A stretch of 64,000 nt of DNA, taken from positions 62,001 to 126,000 of the forward strand of contig JADDTR010000039.1 of the NCBI GenBank assembly GCA_015345905.1, read 5' to 3'. A program made the position numbers and the translations under genes. The stretch's first letter is position 1, and each line of letters begins with the position of its first letter. This DNA is from Aotearoamyces nothofagi. Its lineage: Eukaryota; Ascomycota; Leotiomycetes; Leotiales; Tympanidaceae. This document shows positions 32,154 to 44,218 of this stretch, piece after piece. The notes below the pieces were generated by a model that did not search any database, was not told the DNA's origin, and was given only the letters and a program-made list of their open reading frames with translations.

Positions 32154-34809
32154 TCACATTGCATCTGTCCGCGCGCTAGAGAATGAAGTTGCTCGATCAA
32201 GATTGAACGCAGCACTAATCAACGCTAGATGACTGAAAGCCTGCGGGGTGTTGCCCAACTGCTCTCCACTTCTGGCAATCTCCTCCGAGAACATAGACAA
32301 GTGGTTGGAGAAGCTGAGCATGTTTTCAAAGATATTGACCGCACGACGGAGATACTTCTTGTCGTAGACTCCAGCACGGGTTAGTGCCTCGACGAGCCAG
32401 AAGGTACACATGCTAAAAGCGCCTTCGCGTCCCCCAACACCATCTCCAGCTAGCTCCGTGTTATATCTGTAGACCAACCCTGCACTGGTGAGGCCACCTT
32501 TCTCTGGAGCGAGAAGGATTCTGTCCATCGTTCTTAGGAATCGAGGGTCGTTTGGCGAGATGAAGAAGACGAGAGGCGCAATCAATATGGAGGAGTCCAG
32601 GATATCGCCGCTTTCATAGCTTTGAACGAAGCATTGAAGGGATTGGCTATAGCCTGACAGACGTTAGTCTGAGAGAATGGGGGATAATTGCTGAAATTAC
32701 CCTTCTCCATGATCTCCTCGTATAGCCGGTCTCTTTGCTCTAGCCACTTCGCACGGTTTGGGCATGGAAGACATCGTTTTTCCGCTAGTCGTAAGCCACG
32801 ATCAAACGCGACCCACAGCATGATCTTTGAATAGACAAAGTTTTGCTTGTTGTTTCGAACTTCCCAGATGGACATATCCGGCTCTATAGACTATGAGACG
32901 TGCCCTCTTTCAAGACTTTATAAAATACTTACGATCACAAATCGTCAAGGTATAATCTGTAGAATATTAATACGGAAACAAGTGGCTAGGTACCTAGAAG
33001 ATGGAACATACCCAGTATCTCTCGCACAGAGACCCACTGTTCCCATGTCACAGGCTTGCCATACTTGTTATAGAGGTAGATGCCATCCATGAGCTCACCA
33101 TAAATGTCGAATTGCTGATGAAATGCTGCGCCGTTTCCGATCCGAACGGGCTTGCTACCTCTGTACCCGTCAAGGTGACTCACGCTGTTAGTTTGATGTA
33201 CCTTCATAAGCACGCTATAACTTACCTAAGCTCCAGCTCCGGAATATCGGTTTCACCTCGGATAGTGAACATGATAGGCAGAGCACCCTCAGGAGACCGT
33301 GACTTTCTGAAGCGGTCACTTATAAAGTTCATGTAAGCGTCTGCTTCGTCGGTAAATCCCATTCTTAAGAGGATATAGATGGTAAAGCTCGAGTCCCGAA
33401 CCCATGAGAATCGATAATCCCAATTTCTGTAGTATAATTAGTAGGGTTTAACTCCTGATAAACGCCATCCGATATAACTGCCTGCCAGGCATTTGTCTCG
33501 GGTATATTCTGCACTAGATAGAGATGCCACGGCCCCATAAAAGACTCTAGATAAATGTTTCCGATATAACGAGTTGAATAGTGTGGTGACGTAAATGGAT
33601 ATAAACTCACCTGACGCCACCAATATCCTCTGGGATGGAGAAAGTAGGTGCAGCAATAATAGCTCCAGTCGGTTCGTAGGTTAGAAGTTTCAACGTAAGC
33701 AAACTCCTCAGGACAACCTCTCTCCAGCGACCCGTGTACTTGCTCTTTGAGATCCAGTTAAACCAGTAATACTGGGTATCATGCTGCTGAGTATCAAGAA
33801 CGTCCGTGGTGACATCTGGAGTAACATGGTTGGGAATATCATCTCGAAGTACAAATGAGACTGCCTGACCCTCCCGTAGCTTGATGCGCGAGATAACACC
33901 GTCGCCGAGCATGTTTGCGCGTTTGACCTTTCTGAATGCCATCAATGGGCAGGTATCGTCGTCCTCCCCATGATCAATGGTAACGTCCAACTGTAACTTC
34001 AAATCTGGGCTGCTGAAAGTCACAGTCTTGCTTTCCTTGGACCCGGGTAGATGTTCTGGCAAGAAAATCTCGACGGTGTGCTTAGCACGGGCATAATCGA
34101 AGGCTGGAAATATATCGATGTCTATAGAGAACATTAGAACATCGGATACCTCTTTTAAATGAAGAAATTAACAGCGGCGAAGGGCATAATTTCTCATACC
34201 TAGTTCCATCTCACCGCGAATGCACTCGGCGCGTCTTACAAGCCACTTTTTGAGCTCATCCTGAACGCTAATTGTCTCCCTAAAAGGCATCTGCTTGGGT
34301 GTTTTTGCCAGCACCTGTGAGTGCTTCGGACGAGGAAAGAAATCAATCAGGTCCACAACACCATCTTCTTGTATATATCGCGTCTGCAGGATGTTGGATG
34401 AGGGTAGGTATTGCTGTTTTGTCGTGTAAGTTGACTCGATGGGTGGACTAATACTGAAATAGCCGCCCTTCTCCGCATCGAGAAGGCGACAGAAGACGGA
34501 CGGAGAGTCGAAATCGGGCCTTGTTGAGCGTCAGTAAGTTTATGGGAGAGATCAAAGAGAAAATAGGCAGGAAGCCGTGCAGTACAAGCTCGCGGAGACA
34601 AATAGAGCTTACCAGCACATAAAGTCCAAGCTACCGTCGATTCCCACGAGTGCACATGTTCTCATATTTCCGATGAGCCCATAATGCTCAATCGGAATGT
34701 ACCCTGAGCGTGGATATTAGCAGGCATCACACGCATCGAGGTTCAAGGCTGGCATACCGCCAGTAGCATGGCGTCTGGCAGACTCGGTATTTCCTATCAT
34801 AACGGGCAT
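32154..34809 (-). CDS. GH15-family glucan or trehalose hydrolase, intracellular type
   Basis: Nine exons were read: 34809-34758, 34703-34613, 34519-34200, 34151-33611, 33426-33226, 33184-33012, 32956-32933, 32883-32701 and 32653-32154, about 694 aa with all phases closing. The protein starts with a DUF5911-like N-terminal domain ([40 protein letters not shown]). It continues into the (alpha/alpha)6 GH15 catalytic domain: [47 protein letters not shown] and [18 protein letters not shown]. This architecture fits cytosolic GH15 enzymes of the glucoamylase/trehalase type; the substrate cannot be fixed by reading. There is no signal peptide. Exon 7 has only 24 nt. The intron between exons 4 and 5 is long for this genome (184 bp). 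Confidence 0.88.
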
Positions 34810-36162
34810 GGCTAAGGAAGGAGCTCAATGTCGAGGACACGGGGAATATGTATGGTAGGGAGCACCAGCAGTCCTTTGACTAACACGACTGATGAAGCAT
34901 TCGTGTAGGGTTGTAGGGAAAGAGAAGGTAGGCAATGTAGGCAGGTAGGTAGGTGAATTGGCGCGGCGGAGAGAGGTGAAGATGGTAGTGGGCTAGCTCG
35001 CATTGTCACTCCCACGGGGTGTATGTAGCGCATGCAACGGCGTGGGGAACACGCGGTATTCACACCGCCGAATGCATCCTCCGTATGGACGATGAGCAAC
35101 GAGTCAGGTAGGGAAGGTAGGCACTGTAGCTGTGGTGATTACTGCTGAGCAACAATCACCGTGCAACGTGCAACGGGCAACGGGCAACGGGCAGACGCTG
35201 CGCAACTGCCACGGTTATGGCGGAGCGACCTTCCCCGCCATTCTTTCTGCTGTTCATCCAGGACCAAGGCCGGTGGAGGATATATGCTGTGTCTCTCCGA
35301 ACATGACGCTGAGGGCCTACCGATCGCGCAACTCCCTGAGGCAGGTCGCAGATGAGCCCTAAAGATGAAGATATCGACCATATCAGCGCGCGGAAGTCTT
35401 TCCATGACGTCGTTCTCTTCTGCACTATTTCGGAAGCTCGATCGCTCTGCATCGCATTGTTGGACCAGCTTGAGCCCAAAAGGGACCGAGACTCCGCAGT
35501 AAAGGCGGGCCAGCGACGGAAAGGGCAGAAGAGATACCGAGCATACCGAGCGCGCCGAGCATGCCGAGCTGTACCTGTCCCGCAGTACAGCACAGTGAGA
35601 TACGAGATACAGTCCATCTGGTACGAGACACAGGCCAGTCCAGTACCCATAGGATGGATCATTGGATATTGGATATTGGATCCTCGAAGCAAGAGCCTCG
35701 GAAGGGCCTCTGTCCTTTGTATTTATAGTACAGTGCTGTACGTAGCCGGCACCTCTACAGCGTGCTTATTGCATTGAATTGTATTGCAGTGTATTGTACT
35801 GCGCCTGCGCCTACGAACTAGGTATGCTATGGTATACTGTAGAGTTAGAGTTGCCGCCAAGGGTGCCATTATTCCAGCACTACCCGCCAGAAACAAAACA
35901 CGCCTTACTCTTCCTCCAGTGTACGCATCGCATATACATGTCACTACTAACTAGGCACCTAGGTGCTGTCTGGATTGTACCTAACCTCCCTCCCTAGGGT
36001 ACCTAGACCGCACTGCAGCCGCGAACCGGCAGCGCTCCACAGGCTATTGTCCAGGCGGTCCGCCAGTCAGGCCAGCGTACCTCCCGAGGTAGGCACAGCA
36101 GGGTGGCCAGGTACTGTACTGTACTGTACCTTACAACAGCTACCATACATGTTTGTACAGTG

Positions 36163-36312
36163 CAGTATCCACTTACCACTTACCACCTACCACCACCTAC
36201 CACTTACCACTTACCACTGGACACTGGACACTGAACACTGAACACTGAACACTGAACACTGAACACTGACCACTGGCCACTGACCACTGACCACCTACCA
36301 CTGACCACTTGC
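36163..36312. repeat. 7-bp minisatellite, about 150 bp
   Basis: The tract is a mosaic of about 20 heptamers of the cactgaa / cacttac / cactggc family. The middle holds about five uninterrupted identical cactgaa copies. Variant copies flank it, as seen in unstable minisatellites. Confidence 0.8.
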
Positions 36313-36537
36313 TCAATAGCAGAATTGCCTCTTCTACTGTTCTTGTACAGTAAGATCAGGGCCACTGAAGGCCCGGCCGCTTGCTGCCGCTTACTACCGC
36401 TTACTGCCGCTTACGGGTTGCTCCAGTTCCACAGCACTGCAGTGTTCTCTCTATACCTGTTCTACACCTACCGAGCATACAGGTCGCAGCAGACGGGCTT
36501 CCAGCGCCTAAATCCACATCCTGAATTCTATATCCTG

Positions 36538-36563
36538 ATATATATATATATATATATATATAC
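36538..36563. repeat. (TA)n dinucleotide repeat
   Basis: About 13 TA units without interruption, about 415 bp upstream of the SLC35C2-like start. Confidence 0.85.
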
Positions 36564-36977
36564 TGTACGTGATTACCCGTAGTCTGTCTGCCCCTCGCTG
36601 CGAACCCTGCCTGCCAGGCCCGGCAGACCCGGCAAGATTGCCGTAGCCAAGGGAACAAGGTACTGGCCCAGGGGTTCTTTAAAATATGTTTCCCGCGTTA
36701 CCTCGTTACTCCTGTAGTGCCGAGTACCCTGAGATGAGATTTACCTTATTTGCACAACTCGCTGCCTGCATTATAGTGAATGCACCGCTTATGCAAATAA
36801 CCCGGCCGCTATGCTGTAATGTTGGATCTGCTCCTCAATAGCATTCCTCCGTGGCCAAGGCCTGTCCATATCCAAGAAGTCTCTGGACCCGTTCTGACGC
36901 CGTTCCTGGCTTAACCCGTGAGGACAGCGGTTCTTGTAGCGCATCACCGAAATCACTTCAGGTGCCAAGCGAAGCCC

Positions 36978-38961
36978 ATGCCAACACCGCCGCTGCGAGC
37001 ACAGGCACTCATGGCTCCAGAGAGAGAAATGGATTCCGGCGCTGATCGATTCAAGCTCGACAATCTGCGCTCCAGCAACCCTTCGTCGAGACCGACAATC
37101 CCCTACAAGCACTCCCAGTTTCCACAGCCCCTCCTCCAACCCATCTCGACAAGCTCCGACCATTCCTCGTGGGCAAGGGGCGAGGGCTCCCCAGATGGTT
37201 ATACAGCACCAGCTTCGACTCGCTCGCAACCGCCCGACAACGACATCACAATGGACGCCGCTGCGCACTCGGGACACAGGCGGCGGAGGAGTAGTCTCCT
37301 AAACAGCGCTGGGGGAGGATCACGGCCACCTACAACACCCCATCGGAATCGCTCGCATTCGGACGGCCTTTTGGAGGATGCCAAGTGGTCCGAAGATGAC
37401 ATGCCTGGGTCTGAGGACTCAAAGTCGGCCAGCGAAGAGATGGAGATGGGTGATCTGTCCGACGAGGACGACTTGCATGACGATGAAGAGACCGGCCTTA
37501 CCAGCAAAAACAAGAGCGATAGAAGGCGACGGAGACGACGGAACACGCAGTTAGACCAAAGGATCACGCCCGACGGCAAGATTACAGACGAAGAGAAGAA
37601 AGAGGCCGACCAGAATGTGGTCAAGAGGGCCTTGATCAACGGGATACTCATTGGCCTGTGGTCAGCTTCCCCGTTCCCTGCTGTCAGGGCAGGCCGTTGC
37701 TAACAGAACTTCAGGTATCTCTTCTCGCTGTCGATTTCAATATACAACAAGTGGATGTTCTCAGGCGACCATCTCAACTTCCAATTCCCCTTATTCACGA
37801 CATGCATGCACATGCTGGTGCAGTTCTGCCTCTCCGCCCTCGTCCTATATTTCGTCCCGAGGTTTCGGCCCCGATACGACTCCATCTCGAACCCCCACAA
37901 CAGCAACGTTGCCGACGCCGATCGCCCGAGACACGATGCTGATGGCAGGAAACCGTTGATGACCCGGTGGTTCTACTTGACTAGGATTGGGCCCTGTGGG
38001 TTAGCGACGGGATTGGATATTGGCCTTGGAAACATGTCGCTGAAATTTATATCCTTAACGTTCTACAGTAAGTTGTGCTAGGAGACTGCGATATCTATTC
38101 CTTGAAATGCCCTTGAAACCAGTCTAAATTTGTATAGCAATGTGCAAATCCTCTGCGCTTGCCTTCGTCCTCCTCTTCGCCTTCATTTTCCGCCTCGAAA
38201 CGCCCTCCTGGCGGCTAGTTGCTATCATCGCCACCATGACTGTTGGCGTGGTTATGATGGTCGCCGGCGAGGTTGACTTCAAACCGCTCGGCTTCATCCT
38301 CGTCATCTCTGCCGCCTTCTTCTCCGGCTTCCGGTGGGCCCTCACCCAGATCCTCCTCCTCCGCAACCCTGCAACGTCGAACCCCTTTTCCTCCATATTC
38401 TACCTCGCGCCCATCATGTTCGTCTCTCTCTTCATCATTGCCGTCCCTGTCGAAGGCTTCTCAGCCCTCTCTGTCGGCCTGCACGACCTCGTCGCAAAGA
38501 AAGGCCCCATCCTCGGCCCCGCCATCCTTCTCGCCCCCGGCATCATAGCCTTTCTCATGACCTCGTCGGAATTCGCCCTCCTCCAGCGCACCTCCGTCGT
38601 CACCCTCAGCATCGCCGGCATCTTCAAGGAAGTCGTCACCATCTTCGCCGCCGGCCGCATCTTCGACGACTCCATGACCGCCGTCAACTTCTCCGGCCTC
38701 TGCGTCACGATCGGCGCCATCGTCGGGTACAACTACGTCAAGATCACCAAGATGCGCGACGAGGCCAGGGTCGAGGCCCACCTGAAGGGCGCGGGTCCTG
38801 CGCGTGACGAAAGCGATTCGGATGCCGAGGACGGAGACGACGAGTGGGAGAGGCAGGATGGTTATCTTACCGGTGACGGCGATGTCATGCCGGATGATGG
38901 CGCAAAGGGCAAGGCTGCCGAGAGTGCTGCCCCCCTGATGGGCAGCCAGGCTGCGTCATGA
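36978..38961 (+). CDS. DMT-superfamily nucleotide-sugar/triose-phosphate translocator, SLC35C2-like
   Basis: Three exons, 36978-37660, 37715-38067 and 38138-38961, encode about 619 aa. The first ~215 residues are cytosolic, Ser- and Asp/Glu-rich, with an RRRRRR cluster. About ten membrane segments of the TPT fold follow: LINGILIGLWYLFSLSISI, YNKWMF, then LTFYTMCKSSALAFVLLFAF, WRLVAIIATMTVGVVMMVAG, GFRWALTQILL, and SVVTLSIAGIFKEVVTIFAA. The C-terminus is acidic. YNKW, MCKS and GxxKE motifs match the SLC35C/YMD8 branch, presumed to act in the Golgi or early secretory pathway; the substrate is unknown. Start choice among Met 36978, 37011 and 37029 is uncertain. Intron 1 uses a gtcagc donor. The last exon is strongly GC3-rich. 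Confidence 0.88.
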
Positions 38962-39276
38962 GAGAATAGCGCGTTTGTTTCTAGAAAGATCCGGCAGTCG
39001 AGAGACGTATACCATGTAGGATCGAGTCCAGATGAACGAGAATACCGCTCTGGATGATGTGTTTTATGCTTGGCTTGTGATCATCTATCTATACTGTGCA
39101 GGAGCGATGTGTGAAATCTTTACAGCCCTCCGTGTGAGGCAGGTATATTCATCAACTCGCTCTTCTAGGTAGGCCCTGGCATCTATATGTAGTATTCACG
39201 GCTGCCCGCTCCTCGAGACTCTGCCCAACGCCGCTGCCCCCGAACTCCAGATTTTAGAATCCAAACCCCGCATCGC
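38962..39276. other. Convergent spacer SLC35C2-like / RBM42-like
   Basis: The 315-bp space should contain the 3' ends of both genes. Nothing else was seen. Confidence 0.5.
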
Positions 39277-40419
39277 TCAGCCCAGAACCCTCAGGCCGCC
39301 CTTCGTCTTTGACCCCGGCTTGTGCACTCCTGCATCCGTCTTCGCATGTCCCCCACCGCCGCTGCCGCCGCCGCCATTCTTTCCGTTCTTGCCCTTTCCA
39401 TATTTCCCTCGCTTATCCTTCGGGACCACAGCCTTGATTTCGGTCGTGCTGCGCTTGATCAATACAGGGTGGCTACCGATATATTTACCCTGCATCTCTC
39501 GCGCAGCTTGGAAGAACTCGTCGCCATCGCTAAAACTCACGAATCCGAAGCCTTTGCTCTTCGTCGTGCGTTTGTCTCTTACCACTCGGGCTTTCTGAAC
39601 AGATGGCCATCGGGAAAAGGCTTTTAACAGGGATTCATCTGTGACCTCGCCGGCCAAATTGCCTACGAAAATCCGGAAGTGGCTGGGATCCCACTCGAGG
39701 AGCGATGAATCTGTCCATTGTGTTCCACCACCGCTTCGTACAACAGTAGCTTGCTTCCCATCTGCGCCCTTGACAACTGTGGCGACGCCAGTATCCGCGT
39801 TTGCGGCGAAATTCATCGCATGGCTGCTCAGTGCCGGACCGTCAGAACGTCCTCCAAGCGGTGCGGCATTTGCACTTGTTGCTGCGACTGATCCTTCACC
39901 AGGATTACCAAATCGTCCGCGAGGGGCCCCCCTAGATGCTTCTGACGTGTCTTTCCCAGCATAAGCCGATTGCCACTGCGCGATCTGAGCTTCTAATTCG
40001 GGATCTACAGCTGCATCATAACGCCCTCCAGGGCCTCGGCCAGCGTCTTGACCCGGCAAGGGAAATGGATTTCGTATCTGAGGCGCGCCATAGGCAGATT
40101 CTTGAGGAGCCTCGTAGAACGATTGTTGTGCGTATGGTGGTTGTTGATATGAGGAAAAGCCCACCGGCGGCGTACTGATTGCAGGTGCGCTCACCTGCCG
40201 TGGCTGGAAGTTCTGGAAGCCCTGCGAGGCATAGCTAGCACCGCGTCCTGCATTGTTGCCGGATGCGTTGGAGAAAGAAGGCGTGGTGGGGTAGGCGGGC
40301 TTGAAGGCTGCGCCAGGGACAGTTGAAGGCGGTGGTCTAGCAGGCAGCGATGGGTGATGCGCTGCCTTTGTCGGGGGCGATTGGAAGGGCTTGAGACCTG
40401 GAGGTGGCGGATAGGACAT
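39277..40419 (-). CDS. RRM protein, RBM42-like
   Basis: A single exon encodes 380 aa. Residues 1-220 are low-complexity, rich in Pro, Gln, Ser and Gly (MSYPPPPGLKPFQSPPTKAA). One RRM lies at about 235-320, with RNP2 (RIFVGNLAGEV) and RNP1 (KSKGFGFVSF). A Lys/Gly-rich tail containing GGGGSGGGG follows. The order (long disordered N-terminus, one C-terminal RRM, basic Gly tail) and the RRM wording SHFRIFVGNLAGEVTDESLL match RBM42 orthologues, linked in animals to splicing and stress-granule mRNPs. The fungal role is inferred. An ACGCGT hexamer and a CACGTG occur 320-440 bp upstream. Confidence 0.85.
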   Translation of the reverse strand: MSYPPPPGLKPFQSPPTKAAHHPSLPARPPPSTVPGAAFKPAYPTTPSFSNASGNNAGRGASYASQGFQNFQPRQVSAPAISTPPVGFSSYQQPPYAQQSFYEAPQESAYGAPQIRNPFPLPGQDAGRGPGGRYDAAVDPELEAQIAQWQSAYAGKDTSEASRGAPRGRFGNPGEGSVAATSANAAPLGGRSDGPALSSHAMNFAANADTGVATVVKGADGKQATVVRSGGGTQWTDSSLLEWDPSHFRIFVGNLAGEVTDESLLKAFSRWPSVQKARVVRDKRTTKSKGFGFVSFSDGDEFFQAAREMQGKYIGSHPVLIKRSTTEIKAVVPKDKRGKYGKGKNGKNGGGGSGGGGHAKTDAGVHKPGSKTKGGLRVLG

Positions 40420-41829
40420 GATGAACGACTGCGCGATAGACCTTTTGCAAGTTTTAGACGTACCTCTTTGCGATGCAATTCAGACACAAGCAGCGTACAA
40501 CGGGTGCACTCTGTGGCGAGGGAGGCAGGGCAGTCTTCCAACGCCGTGCCCAGAAGAATCTTCGTCTGTGAACAGCTGGCTCTAATGTCGTTGATCGTTG
40601 AGCGTTGACGGAACAAGTGGAGGAAATGTGATGTGTAGAGCTCAGGGCAACCCAGCTTCGAACGACCCTGACGGAATAACGAGGCTGCTCGCGATGCCAC
40701 TAGCGTGGCCACTAACCAGATCTTAGCGTCTACATCACGTGGGCACCGCAGCATCACGGGCTAGGAGCAGGCATTATATAAGCATGTCGGTCATGTGATG
40801 CGCCGGCCGTCGGAAATTGCACCGAGCGCCTGGAGGGTGGGGCTCAGGAACACCTATGACGCGTTTTGCTCTGTCGTCTCCCGTAGCCCGTAGTGGGGCA
40901 TGGCCGACTTCCAGAGGCCCTTCGGTCCATGATTATTGATGCGACGGCCCAGACATCGCAGTCTGAATAAGCAGCCGCAACGCAACGCCAGATATCACTG
41001 AGAATTCCAGCCAGCGCAACCAGCTACTAGTCATTGCCACAGCAAGCAAATGCAACGCGGCCGGGTGGCCTGACGTGAGAAGAGAAGACTTGCTCGTCCT
41101 GAGTTGCGCTGTAGCTCACTGTCACCGTCGCAGAGATATGGACGAGCTGGTGCACGAGGCGCCTGCTCCGCCTCAGCGCATACTGCACTACGCAAGCGAA
41201 ACTGAGCGACTTTGAAGACACCGCTGCATTGTAACCCTTATATCACCACAACCAGTTCAACCACAGCGCCGAGAATTGGTAGCGTAGTGGAAGCGCCCCT
41301 TCTCAATGTTCTCGGGGCATTTTAGAGGATTTGGCGGCTATCTGATGGCACGTCTGTACAGCTGAAAATCCCAATGTATCTTGGTGTTCTCGGGTGGGTC
41401 TCCAATTTTGCATTTAGCCTGGAGTCGTATGTGATAATGCGGCATGATGATGTGAAACCGGTAGAGCCTTGCGGTAGTGTTTTGCAGTGTTTTGCAGTGT
41501 TTTGCAGCGTGTTGCAGTGCCTCGTGGTGTTTTGGCTGTTCCAGTTGTTCCGGCTTAGCCCTCCTTATCAATCCCAACCGTCATCGCCCAGTGCGTGGAA
41601 TGGCCGATTTGAGGGCCTCCGGTCTCCGTAATACAAACGTAGTGCCCCTCCCTCTCCCATTAGAAAGCCGACTTCGTCACTGCTTTCAAACCTTCTTTTC
41701 CTCTCCAACAAATACCTGCCAGACCCCTCAACACTGAATCTTCCTGCATTCACTTATTCTTTAAGTCGGAAGACACCCCCAAGCTCACACCGCACGATCT
41801 TCTCGCAGTACTTGACCAGCTAATTCACG
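40420..41829. other. Divergent spacer RBM42-like / GND1
   Basis: The spacer holds CACGTG at 40736-40741, an ACGCGT near 40858 and an 11-bp tandem repeat at 41477-41520. Some short frames exist; none is convincing. Both promoters lie here. Confidence 0.5.
41477..41520. repeat. 11-bp tandem repeat
   Basis: Three near-perfect copies of an 11-bp unit, tgttttgcag(t), plus a diverged fourth, about 310-350 bp upstream of GND1. Confidence 0.7.
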
Positions 41830-43735
41830 ATGAGCGGCCCAATGTAAGTTCTGATCTCCCGCACTCTGCCCCGCCATCGTCCGTCGCTTTCGTCATTGCT
41901 GGACCTTGAACTGTTGCGACGTCCAAACAGGCGGCGTAACAGGTGATGAGTTCTCCAGCATGGTGCTTGCCTTGCCTCTACATGCCCAAAAATCGTATTT
42001 TTACATACAGTGTTGACCATGGCTCTTTTGCTGACTCCAGCGCACGCCTTGCCGGCATCAATGTCGGCGAGCCTGCGCGACATGAATTTAGTGGAGACTT
42101 TGGCCTCATCGGCTTGGCTGTTATGGGTCAGAACCTGATCCTGAACGCTGCAGACCATGGATTCAACGTTGTTGCCTTCAACCGTACCGTCTCGAAGGTT
42201 GACCACTTCCTCGCCAACGAGGCAAAGGGTAAGCTCCCTACACGCTATCCATACCGCAACAGCAGTCTAACGAGGGCGGATTACAGGAAAGTCAATCGAG
42301 GGTGCACACTCCGTCGAAGAGTTTGTTAGCAAGTTAAAGACACCACGCCGCATTATGCTCCTTGTTATGGCCGGCAAGCCTGTCGATGACTTCATTGAGA
42401 CACTCCTTCCCCACGTTGAGAAGGGCGACATCATCATTGATGGTGGTAACTCGCATTTCCCAGACACGACCCGACGAACAAAATATTTGTCTTCGAAGGG
42501 AATCCGATTCATTGGTACTGGTGTCTCTGGTGGTGAGGAGGGTGCCCGATATGGCCCATCTCTGATGCCTGGTGGAAACGAGGAGGCATGGCCTTTCATC
42601 AAGGACATATTCCAAAGCATTGCAGCCAAGAGTGATGGTGAGCCTTGCTGCGAATGGGTGGGTGACGAGGGTGCCGGACACTACGTCAAGATGGTGCACA
42701 ACGGTATCGAATACGGTGACATGCAATTGATTTGTGAAGTAAGTGATCCTAGACCCTTCTACTTACAAAAAGACACGACGTACTAACAGTCTTAAAAGGC
42801 TTATGATATTATGAAGCGCGGTCTAGGACTCACCAACAAGGAGATTGGAGATGTTCTCGCCACATGGAACAAGGGTGTTCTCGACTCTTTCTTGATCGAA
42901 ATTACCCGTGATATCATGTACTACAAGGATCCCGAGGAGGAGAAGGATGGAATTCCTCTTCTTGAGAAGATTCTTGACTCTGCTGGACAGAAGGGTACCG
43001 GAAAGTGGACAGCTATCAATGCTCTTGATCTCGGCATGCCAGTCACTTTGATTGCCGAAGCCGTGCTCAGCCGTTGCCTTTCGTCCATCAAGGGTGAGCG
43101 TACTCGTGCCTCCAAGGTCCTTGAATTTGTTGGACGATCCTCCAAGTTCGAAGGTAACAAGGAGCAATTCCTGGAGGATTTGGAGCAGGCTCTGTATGCA
43201 TCAAAGATTATCTCCTACGCCCAGGGTTTCATGTTAATGCAAGAGGTATGCAATTGCTTCAAACTTAGAGCCACACCCGCTGACTATCTGTTAGGCCGCC
43301 AAGGAGTACGGGTGGAAGCTAAACAAGCCATCAATTGCTCTCATGTGGCGCGGCGGATGTATCATCCGATCCGTTTTCCTGAAAGATATTACCCACGCAT
43401 ACCGCAGCAACCCCGACCTCGAGAACTTGCTATTCGATGACTTCTTCAATAAGGCAATCCACAAAGCACAGCCCGGGTGGAGAGATGTTGTTTCAAAGGC
43501 TGCTCTTCTCGGCATACCCACCCCTGCTTTCAGCACTGCTCTTAGCTGGTTTGATGGATACCGTACTAAGGACCTCCCAGCCAACCTACTCCAAGCCCAG
43601 AGAGATTACTTCGGTGCCCACACATTCAAGATCAAGCCAGAGTTTGCTAGCAAAACCTACCCAGAAGGCCAGAATATCCACATTAACTGGACTGGACGTG
43701 GTGGTAATGTTTCTGCGTCGACTTACCAGGCATAA
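41830..43735 (+). CDS. GND1: 6-phosphogluconate dehydrogenase (decarboxylating)
   Basis: This oxidises 6-phosphogluconate to ribulose 5-phosphate with NADP+, the NADPH-forming step of the pentose phosphate pathway. Five exons, 41830-41843, 42092-42228, 42287-42738, 42799-43245 and 43295-43735, encode 496 aa. The Rossmann motif GLAVMGQN is followed by [13 protein letters not shown], the substrate-binding [20 protein letters not shown], the catalytic Lys region [15 protein letters not shown], and WRGGCIIRS near the C-terminus. Exon 1 is only 14 nt and is followed by a 248-bp intron, long for this genome. At least two other AGs in that intron (exon starts 42011 and 42041) keep the same frame and would add 27 or 17 N-terminal residues. 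The C-terminus (STYQA) is not a standard peroxisomal signal. Confidence 0.96.
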
Positions 43736-44218
43736 GCTAGTCTTTATGATAGAGCAGGCAAGATGGTTGGGATCCACATTGAAAATCGAACAGTACGAGC
43801 ATGCCTATATTTAGAACACAATTGATTATTGAAATATGATGATGAATGATAAGCTCGCTCAGTACTGTCAAGTTCACCCATGTAGGTCGGCATCTAGCGA
43901 CATGCTTGGAATGCGGAGTGAACTCCATGTCTAGCGCACGGACCATTATAAAACATTAAGTAGAGAAAGTTCCCAGCTGCCACCCGAAGACCCATACCAC
44001 TTTTCCAACCGACCCAGCAGCATACTTACTTTAATCACAGGGAGCTGTGAGAGGTATGCGGCGGAAAGGCTGATTAATTGACGACCGGCCGTCTTACTGC
44101 GGCCTTTCATTTTGCTCCCCTCAGGGTTATATCGCATCTCTTGGATTTAGCCCTCACTTGCGACGACAGCGACAATTCCGGCGTTCGGAAGTCGAGGTTT
44201 AAGGCGAGTCACTGATAA
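43736..44218. other. Spacer GND1 / LSM12-like
   Basis: The space between two genes on the same strand contains the GND1 3' end and the next promoter. No gene or repeat was seen. Confidence 0.5.

Larger units (their letters stand above)
34810..36977. other. Repeat-rich divergent spacer, GH15 / SLC35C2-like
   Basis: This 2.1-kb spacer is the longest in the window. It is packed with short tandem repeats: caacggg (35162-35193), ccgagca-type units (35538-35570), ttggatat (35652-35680), gtact (36113-36129), cactgaa/cactta (36163-36312), nine-base gccgcttac units (36379-36416) and (TA)n (36538-36563). Many tiny frames overlap in all directions; none looks like a protein. It must contain both promoters. 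Confidence 0.6.

Noticed and set aside
36538-36563. Repeat tract considered as a CRISPR-like or telomere-related array
   Set aside because: It is a plain TA dinucleotide run without spacers, and no telomere hexamer array occurs nearby.
38334-38807. 157-codon His/Arg/Pro-rich frame overlapping the SLC35C2-like gene
   Set aside because: It is a frame shadow in GC3-rich coding sequence. The transporter frame carries the membrane segments.
41946-42091. PTS2 peroxisomal signal in the possible GND1 N-terminal extension
   Set aside because: The two candidate starts (RIFTYSVDH and RLAGINVGE) lack the H/Q then L/A residues at the required spacing.
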